DNA of 64,000 bases from Trogon surrucura. Its lineage: Eukaryota; Chordata; Aves; Trogoniformes; Trogonidae. The notes under the pieces are model-generated. The model was not told the DNA's origin. It worked only from the letters and a program-made list of their open reading frames with translations, and did not search any database. Below are positions 51,401-61,985 of this stretch, piece by piece (within the stretch, counting starts at the first letter, position 1; every line of letters starts with the position of its first letter). The DNA lies in contig CM036620.1 in NCBI GenBank assembly GCA_020746105.1, positions 41,195,206-41,259,205 of the forward strand, given 5' to 3'. The position numbers were made by a program, and so were the translations under genes.

Positions 51401-51654
51401 TACACAAAGAGGAGTCCCAGCTTGTTTTAATCTTACATGACCAGTTCTTGCTAAAGTTAGAAGAAAAGCTCACCATGACTGCAAAACAAGCAAGGTTTCA
51501 ACTCGCCTGAAAGAATATAAGTGCCTAAATTGTTCCTTGTCACAGCTTTATAACTCAAGCTTAAAAATACTTAATAATATACCAACTCTGCACAAGTTCT
51601 AAGAATTTTCCAGATTTGGAAGCTTTTTCTTTTTTTTTTATTTTTTTCTAAGAC
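39444..51654. other. 12.2 kb non-coding stretch without recognised repeats
   Basis: The longest repeat-free interval of the window. Seen here are a perfect 18-base palindrome (43838-43855), a T17 run (42297-42313), and stretches with clustered TAATTA motifs at 49.85-50.05 kb and 50.70-51.31 kb that could be conserved non-coding elements. Open frames of up to 102 codons (47770-48078, minus; 50161-50457, plus) show no domain or repeat match. No RNA gene was recognised. Confidence 0.5.
43834..43862. repeat. Palindrome with perfect 18-base core
   Basis: TTTTAAGTATACTTAAAA (43838-43855) is its own complement. The symmetry extends outward as GTAC...GTAC (43834-43862) with a two-base bulge on the right side. 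It could form a hairpin or be a binding site for a dimeric factor; no function is implied. Confidence 0.8.
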
Positions 51655-51800
51655 TCAGAAAGTTATTGAGATTGGAGGGGAAGGGACCAACTTCAGAGGT
51701 AAAGCACGTTGGTCAGGATCTTGCTCGGTTCAGGTTTTAATATTTCTAAGGCTGGAGATTCCACAGTCTGTGTGGTCAAGTGTATGATCCATGAGAAAAT
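51655..51800 (-). mobile_element. Very old CR1 LINE 3' fragment
   Basis: A weak but ordered match to the complement of a CR1 3' end: CTCAGAAAGTTATTGAGATT, then GGGACCAACTTCAGAGGT, CAGGTTTTAATATTTCTAAG and GGCTGGAGATTCCACAGTCT. The order and spacing fit the blocks seen in the 23.1 and 26.1 kb copies, but many positions have changed. The right border is uncertain. Confidence 0.65.
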
Positions 51801-53375
51801 ACTTTGACAGAAACAACACTTCTTGTCAAGCATAAGGTTGCTTATCTTGATAAATCTTTCTTGGTTTGTCATATAAGAAATTTTAGAGGAGTGCTTCAGA
51901 TAATTTGCACACAGTCTGACTCTGTTCCTCTTCCTCACCCTTGTTTGATAATATCACCTTTTCCAGGGTTGCTGGCTTTGCCTGCAGGCTGTCATCTGTG
52001 GGAATATAGCAATGTTCAGTAGTTATTGTGTGCAGGAAAGCAAGGGTTGGTTTCGTGCAATTAATTCTGTAACTGTGTCACTTAACTGAGAACCTGCAAT
52101 ATTAGCCTAATAACGGTCCATTCACTAGGAAAAAAACCCACCTAAACACTGCAGTAAATTTCTTGTTGTAAAACATGCAGGATATAGAAGCAATAAACAG
52201 TACAAAAGGCATTTAATTAGATGGAAATTTGAAACTAATTTGATATGTCTCCATCAGTTCATTGGATTCTATACATTGAGTTGCTTCTGTTAATGTGCCC
52301 TTTCTTGTATCCCTGGAGGATATGGAGGAATGGAGGTCTGTGAAATCCTTCTGGGGCTGAATCTTTTTATGAGAAGCATCCCGATGTGAGGAGTTGCCTT
52401 TTAACTGCCCTACTCTGGTGTGGCAAGCCGGGTGTTCAGGAGCTTGAGAGAAACTGCTCTTGTTGCAATTAAGACAGCCACAATGTGGTTTTCATGCTGT
52501 AGCAGCAGCTAAACCAAAAAGTAGCTGAGGAAATCTGTCAGGCAGGGGTCTAGTTCTCCGGGCTTAAGAGCTGCACCGAAAGGCTGGATGTAAGCTCAGG
52601 CACTTGCACATTATCTCGCCCTGAATTCTGTGGAGGACTTGAATGGGGTCCACCAAGGAGGTAGTGCTTCATGTTGTCATATTTACACACTGGCAAGGTT
52701 TATGAAAGCTCTCTTAAATAATATGTATTTCTGTCGACTGAAATGGGAGTTATAAAGATGCATAATAGCTGTTGGCTTTGCTTCCAGACTGTATTAAGAT
52801 ACATTGCTTTTTCTATACCATTTTGTACAGAATATGTGCAGTACTGTCTTTTATGGAGGGTGAAAACTAGTTTTGCTTTTTTATTGTTTTGAAGGGGAAA
52901 ATTGTGTCTGCTTTTGTGGGTAGCTATTGACAAAATAACAATACTTACCATTAATAGAAAAAATATTATTTCCGTGTGTCATAGCTGAAGAAGCAGTAAC
53001 TAGTCTCATCCCAAAACACTAGGATTTTGAAAAGAGTAATGGAATAAGTATGATGGATTGTGCTTCTTTTATTATGTGCAGTTACATTCAGAAGATCAAG
53101 AAAGATTTTTACAGGAACATGTGCAGCTAACAATGTCTTTCACTTACTAAGTTTGATTACGTGTAATCTAAGCTTGATTACATGTGTGAAAATGGATTTT
53201 TCTCTTATAAGTTGTGGAATTGACACCATTGTGTAGTAGGCAGGGCAGAAAACCGAACATCGTTGGGAAGGATAGCAAAAGGTCTATTGGGTGTAGATGG
53301 ATAGCTGGTTTCATTTATCTTACAGAGTGATACCTGAAGTATTTGAGGCAAGGTCTGTAGCTGTAAGCTGAAGAA
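51801..53375. other. Non-coding stretch upstream of the long CR1
   Basis: AT-rich sequence with a somewhat richer patch at 52.3-52.65 kb that I cannot assign to a family. Two imperfect 21-base tandem units built on TTGATTAC (53148-53189) lie shortly before the CR1 insertion. No gene is recognised. Confidence 0.5.
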
Positions 53376-54418
53376 GCCAAAGAGTTGTGGTCAATGGGGC
53401 GGAGTCTGGTTGGAGACCTGTATCCAGTGGAGTGCCTCAAGGGTCAGTACTGGGACCAGTATTATTCAATATATTCATCGATGACTTGGATGAGGGACTA
53501 GAGAGTACTATCAGCAAGTTTGCTGATGACACCAAGCTGGGAGGAGTGGCTGACACACCAGCAGGCTGTGCTGCCATCCAGCGAGACCTGGACAGGCTGG
53601 AGTGTTGGGCGGGGAAAAATTTAATGAAATACAACAAGGGTAAATGTAGGGTCTTGCATCTGGGTAGGAACAACCCCAGGTTCCAGTATAAGTTGGGGAA
53701 TGACTTATTAGAGAGTAGTGTAGGGGAAAGGGACCTGGGAGTCTTGGTGGACAGCAGGATGACCATGAGCCAGCACTGTGCCCTTGTGGCCAGGAAGGCC
53801 AATGGCATCCTGGGGTGTATTAGAAGGGGGGTGGTTAGTAGGTCGAGAGAGGTTCTCCTTCCCCTCTACTCTGCCCTGGTGAGACCCCATCTGGAATATT
53901 GTGTCCATTTCTGGGCCCCTCAGTTCAAGAATGACAGGGAACTGCTGGAGAGAGTCCAGCACAGGGCAACTAGGATGATGAAGGGAGTGGAGCATCTCCC
54001 TTATGAGGAAAGACTGAAGGAGCTGGGGCTCTTTAGTTTGGAGAAGAGGAGATTGAGGGGTGACCTCATTAATGTTTACAAATATATCAAGGGTGAGTGT
54101 CAGGAGGATGGAGCCAGGCTCTTCTCGGTGACAACCACTGATAGGACAAGGGGTAATGGGCTGAAACTGGAACATAAGAGGTTCCGCTTAAACTCGAGAA
54201 GAAACTTCTTCTCAGTGAGGGTGACGGAGCCCTGGAACAGGCTGCCCAGAGAGGCTGTGGAGTCTCCTTCTCTGGAGACATTCAAGACCTGCCTGGACGC
54301 GTTCCTGTGTGGCATAGTCTAGGCATTCCTGCTCTGGCAGGGGGATTGGACTTGATGATCTTTCGAGGTCCCTTCCAATCCCTAACATTCTATGAGTCTA
54401 TGATTCTGTGATTCTATG
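53376..54418 (+). mobile_element. CR1 LINE, 1.04 kb 5'-truncated copy, best preserved
   Basis: The longest clean CR1 in the window. It contains the second half of ORF2 without interruption and the complete 3' UTR: GGGGATTGGACTTGATGATC, TTTCGAGGTCCCTTCCAATC, and a tail of ATTCTATG/ATTCTGTG units ending near 54418. The 5' edge, at about 53376, is where CR1-like coding begins in frame; upstream DNA is unrelated. Full CR1 elements are several kb with two ORFs, so roughly the 3' quarter is present. The intact frame and regular tail suggest a comparatively young insertion. It cannot move by itself, because the endonuclease and the first part of the polymerase are absent. Confidence 0.95.
53387..54322 (+). 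pseudogene. CR1 ORF2 C-terminal reverse transcriptase fragment, 311 codons
   Basis: An open frame without stops that reads into the CR1 ORF2 end. The frame is open from 53372, and GTG at 53387 is only a nominal start because this is the middle of the ancestral gene. Residues 14-30 read [17 protein letters not shown], the RT motif B region. FADDTK (about residues 45-50) is motif C with the two catalytic aspartates. The C-terminal part carries [42 protein letters not shown] and [16 protein letters not shown], and ends FLCGIV at a normal stop. Full CR1 ORF2 is around 900-1000 residues with an N-terminal endonuclease and an earlier RT aspartate motif, all missing here. It is a dead-on-arrival copy; an intact frame shows youth, not function. 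Confidence 0.93.
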
Positions 54419-57400
54419 TGTATGAGTACTTAAATTCAGTGATGCAGATAGCTAAATATTTTAAATTTATGGACACCTTCCTGATACAGCTTTGGCCTGA
54501 GACAACCAACCATACAAAACAGTTCCCAGACATGCTTTGGGAGGTAGCAGGGACTAGGACTATTTCTCTTGTGCTGTTTGGGGGTTGATGTGATTGGTTT
54601 GGGTGTTCGGAGAGGTTAATAGCATGGTTATCACCAATCCTCAACTGACCTGAGGGCAAAATTTGTCAGTGTTTCATTAGTCTAGATTCCGTCTGTGAGC
54701 TGTATATCACATTGACCCTCATTTCCCAAGGCTACGTGGTTATGCCTACCTGCTGGCTAAGCTCCTGTGTACCACACCAGCACCATACAAAACCAGCAGG
54801 CATCCTCAGGTGCCTGAAGCTCCACCTAAGACCCTGTTTACAACTTTGAAGTGAAGGCAGCAGATTGTTGTTTCTGTTCAATCTGAGACAGGCACAGAGC
54901 GGTTCAGTTGTTCCTCTGATAGACCTGTTGAGCTCCTGTTCCTGCGGTTCCTCCTTCAGAATGGACAAACTGCTTGAGAGAGCAGGGACATGAAGATAAT
55001 GTATTTTTTCTTCGGCTAGCATGTGCCAGACACATATCAGATTTTATTGCTTTTCTTAAGCTGTGTGGAAGCATCTGAGGACATCAAATTCTATCACATA
55101 TTCACAACCACATAAATATTGAAATCCCTGATTTTCTCTTTAAAGACAGTGACTGTGTTTTTTCATACCCATAAATAGAGCTGTGAGTACACTCACTAGC
55201 AGCTTTCTCTCATTGCGATCTTTAGCACATATCCGAAAAAAAAAAAAAAAACAGCCATAAGGATCCAGCATTAAAATATAGTAGTTAAAATGCCTTTTGA
55301 TATTTATGTAGAGAGAGAATTAGGTAATCACACTCCCGGGTACATGATACCTTGCTGCTGTTTTCCCTGCACCTGATATTTTCACTTGCAGTCAGTCAGA
55401 TGTGGAGAGATCCCATTTAAATTCAGTGCAAGGCCACGGAAACAGGTGTGCCAGAGGAAGCCTGTGTTGCTTTGCCAGCAGCAGAGCAGCCACTGAGGAC
55501 TCGTGTACAGCAGGTAGGACTTGAGTTTTTTCAGTGGCTCGTGTGGAATACAGAAAACCTGCTCTGGTCTGCAAATCAGAATTTTCTAACACAGAAACTT
55601 GCCCAGTGAAAGGTCAGCTAAAACTGGGAAGAATCGGGAGATTACAGAACAAGGGGTTTGTTCTATCCTACTGAGCTCATGAACAGATCATGTAGCAGCT
55701 CCTGAATAACCACTTGCTGCCTAAGGTATTTTTCGTCTGTAAACTGGAAGAAACCAGAGCTGTTTTTTCTCCGGTGACTTAGAAAGATTTGCTTTTTGCT
55801 TTCAGTCAGCTCAAATTGCAACAGCTATGAAATCTCTTATGCAACCTTCTGGGGAGAGAAGCAGCTTTAAATCTTACATCTGTAAATCTTTATAGACTTT
55901 TTTAGGCTGACCAAACACAAAGCAAATCACCGTTGCATGAGAAGTTGTCCACAGGTCACCAAGAACAGACAGACAGGAGTTGAGCTAGAAGTCCTTCCAG
56001 AATTTGGCAAAGTTTCAGATGTGTGGAGATTTTTTGAAGAGGTCATGAGACATCTTAGATGCCTGCACTGAAGGAAGTGACAAATCTTCCTGTATGTAAG
56101 AAGCTGCTTTGTAGAGGAAAATATCATCTTAAGTTTATGGTGGACAGAATGGGACAAAAATGGGCCTAACTGCCTGCAACAAGGGAGGTCAGCATTAGAC
56201 TGTAGCAAAAACTCTCGCTGTAGGAAGCATAAAGCATTGGTGTAGATGGCTAGGAAAAGTGAAGACATTAGTCAAACCAGACTAAAATACAAAAGGAGAA
56301 AAATACGTCAGGAATTACATCTGTATAGGTATCCTACCCTGGATTGTAAGGAGAAACTTGTAATCTTGAAAGCACAAATATCTTACTTAGCTATTCAGTC
56401 CTAGTGCACAGCTGTTGAAATAAGGTATCTGATTCTGGAGTTTGTAATTCAGGAAAGACGGTGATAAAAATTGAAGGCATTTAGAGGAAAACCATAAAAC
56501 ACACGTTATACAGGAGCACAATCTAGGTATAATAAAAATGTGAATTTTAATGTTATGAAGGTGTGTACACAAAACCAGAAATATGATGTTGGAACTTTAG
56601 ATTTGTGTAAATACAAAGGACAAGATGGCATCAGAAAGCATTATCTGAGTCTTTCTAGACTTCAAACTCATTTTTTTCTATGTTCTTTCTAATACTTATC
56701 TTTTGCAAAAGTTGCTTATATATAGCTTCCCATGTATGTATTCTACATTTTTATTTTGTGCTTGGAGTTTGGGGGACATAGGGGGCTAAACTGTATTTCT
56801 GCTGAAGACCTTCTAATAGGAAGCTACAACTCTTGAAACCTCAGCCTATGGCTGAGTTTCTGTGTGTATTGAGAAACAAATTCTGCTAGTAGAGGATTTG
56901 CTCTGGATGACAGCAACTGATTCATTAAGCTGAGGTGTTTTGATTTTTTTAAATTTTCTTTTTTATGAAAGACCTTATCTTAAAACTTGCAAAATGCAGG
57001 CCTTTAGACAATTCTTAAGAAGTTAAATACATAAGTTAAATACACTAGTTATTAAGGTGATTTCATAAAGTTTGGATTTTTTCTTTGTGAATTAGCCACT
57101 AGATAAATAAGATGTTAACGAAAACTACTTTGAAAGTGATATACTAACATAAAGACTTTCTAAAGTTGAGGATATCTATGTGCAAATTAGCTACTTAGAA
57201 AGCTTTAGTGACCAAAGTATTTTAAGCCCACTTAGATTAATATTTCACTATACTTTTAATACTTTGCAATGTAATATAAACCTAAATCTAAGCTTTCTCT
57301 CGGTGACTGCAAAGGGGAGCTCTAAGAACTAATTCATAAGTATGTTTATATTGGAAGCATATCTGTCTTTGTAGAAAGGTTCCCACTGTAAAATGAATTG

Positions 57401-60400
57401 GTTTTTATAAATATTAAAAGTGTTGGGGTAAGCCAATGTACAAGCTGTACATCAGGTTTGGAGTGCTTAGCTTTAGCAATGTTATTTGAAAAAATGTTCT
57501 ACCAAGAAAGAATACAGATCTTAAACAAACAGATGTCTTTTAGTATCTTTGTAAGCTATTCAGGGTCAGTTTTCCAGCTTTCACAAACAGTTTTGTGTGT
57601 ATTTATCATATCCTTGTTTTCTTAAGATTCAGGCCCGAACTGTGCAGATTGTACAAATGAGCACACGACCGCACAGGAATATCAAAGTTTGGAAGTGAGA
57701 TTTGCTACATATAGTGGTCAACTGAGTAACATTGTATGAGCCAGACTCAGTGTCCTGGCTGGCTGAACCCCTGTCATTCAGAGTTGTGAGAAGATAATGC
57801 TATCTGAAAAAAATAGCCTACATTCGATGGCGCAGGCCTGCTCTTGTTCATCCGTACCTGGAAACTGCGGTTCCCTTGTCTCTTACTTGTAGTGGTTCAA
57901 GGTAACTCACCTTACTCAAGACCTGGCCTGTATGGTACGTTTGATATTGTGATACTGGTTGTATCCTGAGTTGAAATGTATGCTTTGAGAGGATGGAAAT
58001 TAATATCCAACCATATATACCTGGTCTACAGTTATGGAGTCCAGCAGACTGTTCCTCAGAGGCGTGCTGCTTTGCTTTGGAGTCATGCTTTTTGAGATAA
58101 ATGATGTTATTTAAGAGACAGAATTTTTCTCTAGCCTGTAGAACACTAGGAGAAAGAACCAGTAGGCTTAGTACAATATTTAAAACAATCATAAAGTGTG
58201 GATTATTCCAGGATTTGTTGATACTTCATTACCATGTTGTTTAGAGGCAAATGAGCAGTGTGGTAACAGTCAGATATGCTGACTGGCACATTTTTGTGGG
58301 TTGGTGTTGGCTCTTCCCAGTGCTTCGCTTTCCCTATACGCTACCAGGATGTACCTATGAGTGATAAATCCTTCCATTCTAATAGTCCTTGCGTCACTTC
58401 TTTTATGATCTCTTGAACTATAAAATGACTTGCACATATTAGATGCTGAAGCTCAGTATTTTCTAGGCGTGAGCATACTTTTCTATCCCAGGCCAATATC
58501 GGTTGGGAAGATGATTTTCAACTTCAGCATCTTTATCAACCCTTTTCCCAAAAGAATTCATCTGGAAAAATACGGGTGTGAAACACTAAATTTTAAGGAG
58601 AATAAAATATTTAAAAACATTGCCAGAGAAAAGTTTCCTTCATCACTATAATCCCTTCCTAACCAGAGATATAGCTCATTTTTTTTTCTGATGTATGAGG
58701 TTTTATAAGATTTCTCTTGATTTTCATCCATTGCTGTTGAAGTTCTGAATGATAAATCCAGCTTATTGGAGTACTGAAGGACTTACAGTGTTAAATTACT
58801 CTGAAGATTCCTTGCCTGCATCTGAATCTCTCCTCAAAACGAAAATGAGCAGAAAGAACTAAAAGTAAGCGTGCTGTACAAACAACGGCAATTTCTTTGT
58901 TTCATTTGAGTGCGAATCAGAATGAATAAGCCTTTTTTTAATGTTCTATGAAAGTAGAAATAGTTTCCACCTTAATACTGCACTGCTGTTAAGGTTTTCT
59001 CTACATGTTTTTGCAAAGTTGCAGAAGTAGAGGCACAAGCCTTCAGTTTGCTGCAGCAACAGTGAAAAGTCTTTACCCCTTTATTCTTTAAGTAACAAGG
59101 AATAGTGACGAAAAGCTCAAGAAAGTACAGAAACAACTGTACAGATGATAGACCTAGCTCAGGCAGAGCTGACAGCAGCCTGTGAGCCTCCAATTTTGTT
59201 CTCACACAAGAACTAGCAAGCTAAAGATAATACCAAAAAAATGATTGAAATTTTCCTGTGTATTGCACAGCACTGCATTTCCCATTCCTTTAACAAGGAA
59301 ATCATTGTGAACTTCTTTTGGGTGAGTTGTCTCTGAAATTTACCAGACTGCTTTGCACTGAATTTTTGCTTTAAATTGAAAAATACTTGTTCTGTAATAT
59401 ACATTAGAGACCATTTTCTGTGTTAAAAATTGACATTAAACTTGTAGTTTTTACTAACAAAATGAAGAAAATTCAAAATGGTGCCAATCCATGTTTGCTG
59501 AAGTTAATCTACCTAAAAATCATGGTACGTATGGGAAAAAATGCCCCCAAAGACTTGGTGCCACTTTCAAGGGGCGCCAGCTTTTGAAAAGCAGGTTGCA
59601 AGTTCACCTTAATGCAACACATTTTTTAAGCTTTTCTGGGGGAAAAATCATATAGGGGGAAAACTGTGATTTTTGGCACACAGTTTCTACTTCGATGCTA
59701 CCCTTTGGAATAAAGTTTGCTTGGAAGACAGAAAATTATCAGAAACAAGTCCTATAAAAAGACATGTAGATGGCAAGAGAAGTAAAACATAGCGTGCTGT
59801 GTTACTAGTTCTGACTTTTTTCAATAACATTGTAAACCTAAATTCTCACTATGAATCCTCTGGCATGCCCCTTTTGTCCCCATTCCCACCTACCACCAAC
59901 TGATACAGTTATGAGTTAACTGAATTTTCTTGGTTCAATTCTGAGAATTACTTATATAAGTATGTAAGTGTACATACTTACGTAAGTATGGCAGTTAGCT
60001 TCAAATGATTGTGGCTCTGGGAGCTTTTTGGTGCTTTCTGTCTTCAGTTACTATGATATTGTTTGTTTGAGTCTTGACATTAGTAACAGATTTTTGTTTA
60101 TGAAGAGTATAGCTTTTGAATTGAGAATAAAAATCAGTCAACTTAAAAATCTGTCTGTTTACTCAGTGTCAAAACTGCAGGGAGCAGGAACATAAGATGC
60201 CTTATTACACATGACCAGAATGATTTTAAAGAGGGAGGGTATTCGGTTTTGCTGTAGAAGAAATCTTTACTGCAAGAAAAACTGAATAAAAGACATAAGG
60301 CAAAATGCAAATTCAAGGACTAAAAAGAGATTGAGAACAAAGTGAAACCTGCGCAGACATAACAGAGGAAAGTAGAAAGCGCATAAGCTGTTACAAACTA

Positions 60401-61178
60401 AATTTATCTCTGCTGTGATTAGATCTGCCAGCAATGTACTCTGCAAATATGAAACAATATGTCATTCTGGAGTTTATAAAAACATTCATATCCAAATAAT
60501 TATGTGTAGGACATATTTAATTAAAAGATAATCTACTGTCACTGATGCTAAAGGTGGTACACCTATTGCAGCGAGGCATTTCTAATATGGCTATATATAG
60601 CCAAATATTTCATAACATGTCAAGTTCAACCTTCAGCAGTAACACAGTGAAAGGTCCTCGGTATCTAAATCTTAATGTCAGCATATCTCTTTTTGTAGGT
60701 CATGTTAACAACGCTATGATAAGGGTCATCACTTTTTGATAGGGAAGAAAATTGTTTTTGTAATATAAAACTTGTGGCATATGGAACTTCTACAGAAATC
60801 CATATATTTTAAAGTATTTTCTGTTTCTTAGCCCATCAGATATTGCAACCTGACTGTGATGTGTACTGATGTAGTGGAAGAAAGTTGAAGAGCAAGGGAT
60901 CATTTTTTCTGGCTTATGTATGCATTTAGGTTTTTAAAATCTTTAGACAGATGTAAAGTACTTCGGAAGAAAGTTAAATCTGTGATAACATTCCCTAAGT
61001 CACTCAGGTGCCCACAGTGGATAAGATGCAGTTACCAGAAAATGGTGGCCCTGGGAATAGGTCTCAAAACTCTGTAGAGGAGAGCAGACAGTTTCAAACA
61101 CTCTCCTACCTTTGATGTCTCCTGGAATTACCGTGTGGATGAATTTGTGGGTAAAACCAACACAAACTTGGCCAAAAG
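54419..61178. other. 6.8 kb non-coding stretch
   Basis: AT-rich sequence with an A16 run (55236-55251), a 13-base tandem duplication AAGTTAAATACA(T/C) at 57020-57045, and the nested palindrome at 59950-59987. Open frames of 113-114 codons on the minus strand (55927-56268, 57848-58192) match nothing known. The second has a hydrophobic start that looks like a signal peptide but no other support. Confidence 0.5.
59950..59987. repeat. Nested palindrome / cruciform-capable hairpin
   Basis: Arms of 17 bases (59950-59966 and 59971-59987) pair with one A-C mismatch and one G-T wobble around a four-base loop AGTG. Each arm contains its own perfect palindrome: TACTTATATAAGTA on the left and ATACTTACGTAAGTAT (59975-59990) on the right. 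The structure is therefore symmetric at two scales. No flanking target-site duplication was recognised. Confidence 0.85.
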
Positions 61179-61897
61179 AGGAATCTGGATAGGCTGGATC
61201 ACTGGGCCAAGACCAACTCAATGAAATTCAATAAGGCCAGATGCCAGGTCCTGCACTTCAGCCCCAACAGCCCCCAGCAGCACTACAGGCTTGGGGAGGA
61301 GTGGCTGGAGAGCTGCCAGGGAGAGAGGGACCTGGGGGTGTTGATAGATTGCCGGCTGAACATGAGCCAGCATGTGCCCAGGTGGCCAAGAAGGCCAACG
61401 GCATCCTGGCCTGGATCAGGAATGCTGCTGTCAGCAGGAGCAGGGAGGTGATCATGCCCCTGTACTCGGCTTTGGTGAGGCCTCACCTCGAGTACTGTGT
61501 CCAGTTTTGGGCCCCTCCCTACAAGAGGGACATTGAGGTGCTGAGGGTACAGAGGTGGGCTGCCAAGCTGGTAAAGGGCTTAGAACACAAGTTGTATGAG
61601 GAAAGGATGAGGGATCTGGGGCTGTTTAGCCTAGAGAAGAGGATGTTGAGGGGAGACATCATCACTCTCTACAGCTACCTGAAGGGAGGTTGTAGAGAGG
61701 CGGGGTTTGGTCTGTTCTCCCTAGTAGAGAGTGATAGGACGAGACGAAATGGATTTAAATTGTGCCGGGGAGGTTCAGGTTAGACATTAGGAAGAATTTC
61801 TTTACTTCTGGGATTGTCAGCTATTGGAACAGGCTGCCCAGGGAGGTGGTTGAGTCACCGTCCCTAGAAGTGTTTAAGAGACGAGTGACAAGTGGAT
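61179..61897 (+). pseudogene. CR1 ORF2 remnant broken by two frameshifts
   Basis: Three consecutive frames together cover the ORF2 C-terminal region, after the FADD motif. The first (61179 to about 61373) reads [15 protein letters not shown] and [17 protein letters not shown]. The second (about 61373-61765) reads [59 protein letters not shown] and [11 protein letters not shown]. The third (from about 61766) reads [11 protein letters not shown] and [20 protein letters not shown]. The breaks are one-base deletions relative to related copies: at CAGCATGTGCC, and at GTGCCGGGGAGG. No catalytic motif is present. It is a dead copy, older than the one at 53 kb. Confidence 0.9.
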
Positions 61898-61985
61898 GTT
61901 GTATTGGGGGACATAGGGCTGGGACAAAGGCTGGACTGGATGATCTTCAAGGTCTCTTCCAGCTGAAACTATTCTATGATTCTAA
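61179..61985 (+). mobile_element. CR1 LINE, 0.8 kb copy of a second subfamily, frameshifted
   Basis: A 5'-truncated CR1 that starts in the LDRLDHWA block and runs to a terminal ATTCTATGATTCTAA. Its wording differs from the 53 kb copy ([10 protein letters not shown] rather than [10 protein letters not shown]; a 3' UTR with GGCTGGACTGGATGATCTTC), so it belongs to another subfamily. GC content is clearly higher than in the flanks. The coding part is split over three frames by two one-base losses (about 61373 and 61766). The tail is short but recognisable. Confidence 0.95.

Noticed and set aside
53437-54315. Antisense frames of 64-155 codons under the CR1 ORF2
   Set aside because: These are mirror-frame shadows of the CR1 coding region.
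55236-55251. A16 run as a retrocopy poly(A) tail
   Set aside because: There is no poly(A) signal 10-30 bases upstream and no transcript-like sequence before it.
55927-56268. 113-codon minus-strand frame
   Set aside because: No domain or repeat match, and chance length.
57848-58192. 114-codon minus-strand frame with a hydrophobic start like a signal peptide
   Set aside because: The rest of the protein has no motif, there is no promoter or poly(A) context, and its length fits chance.
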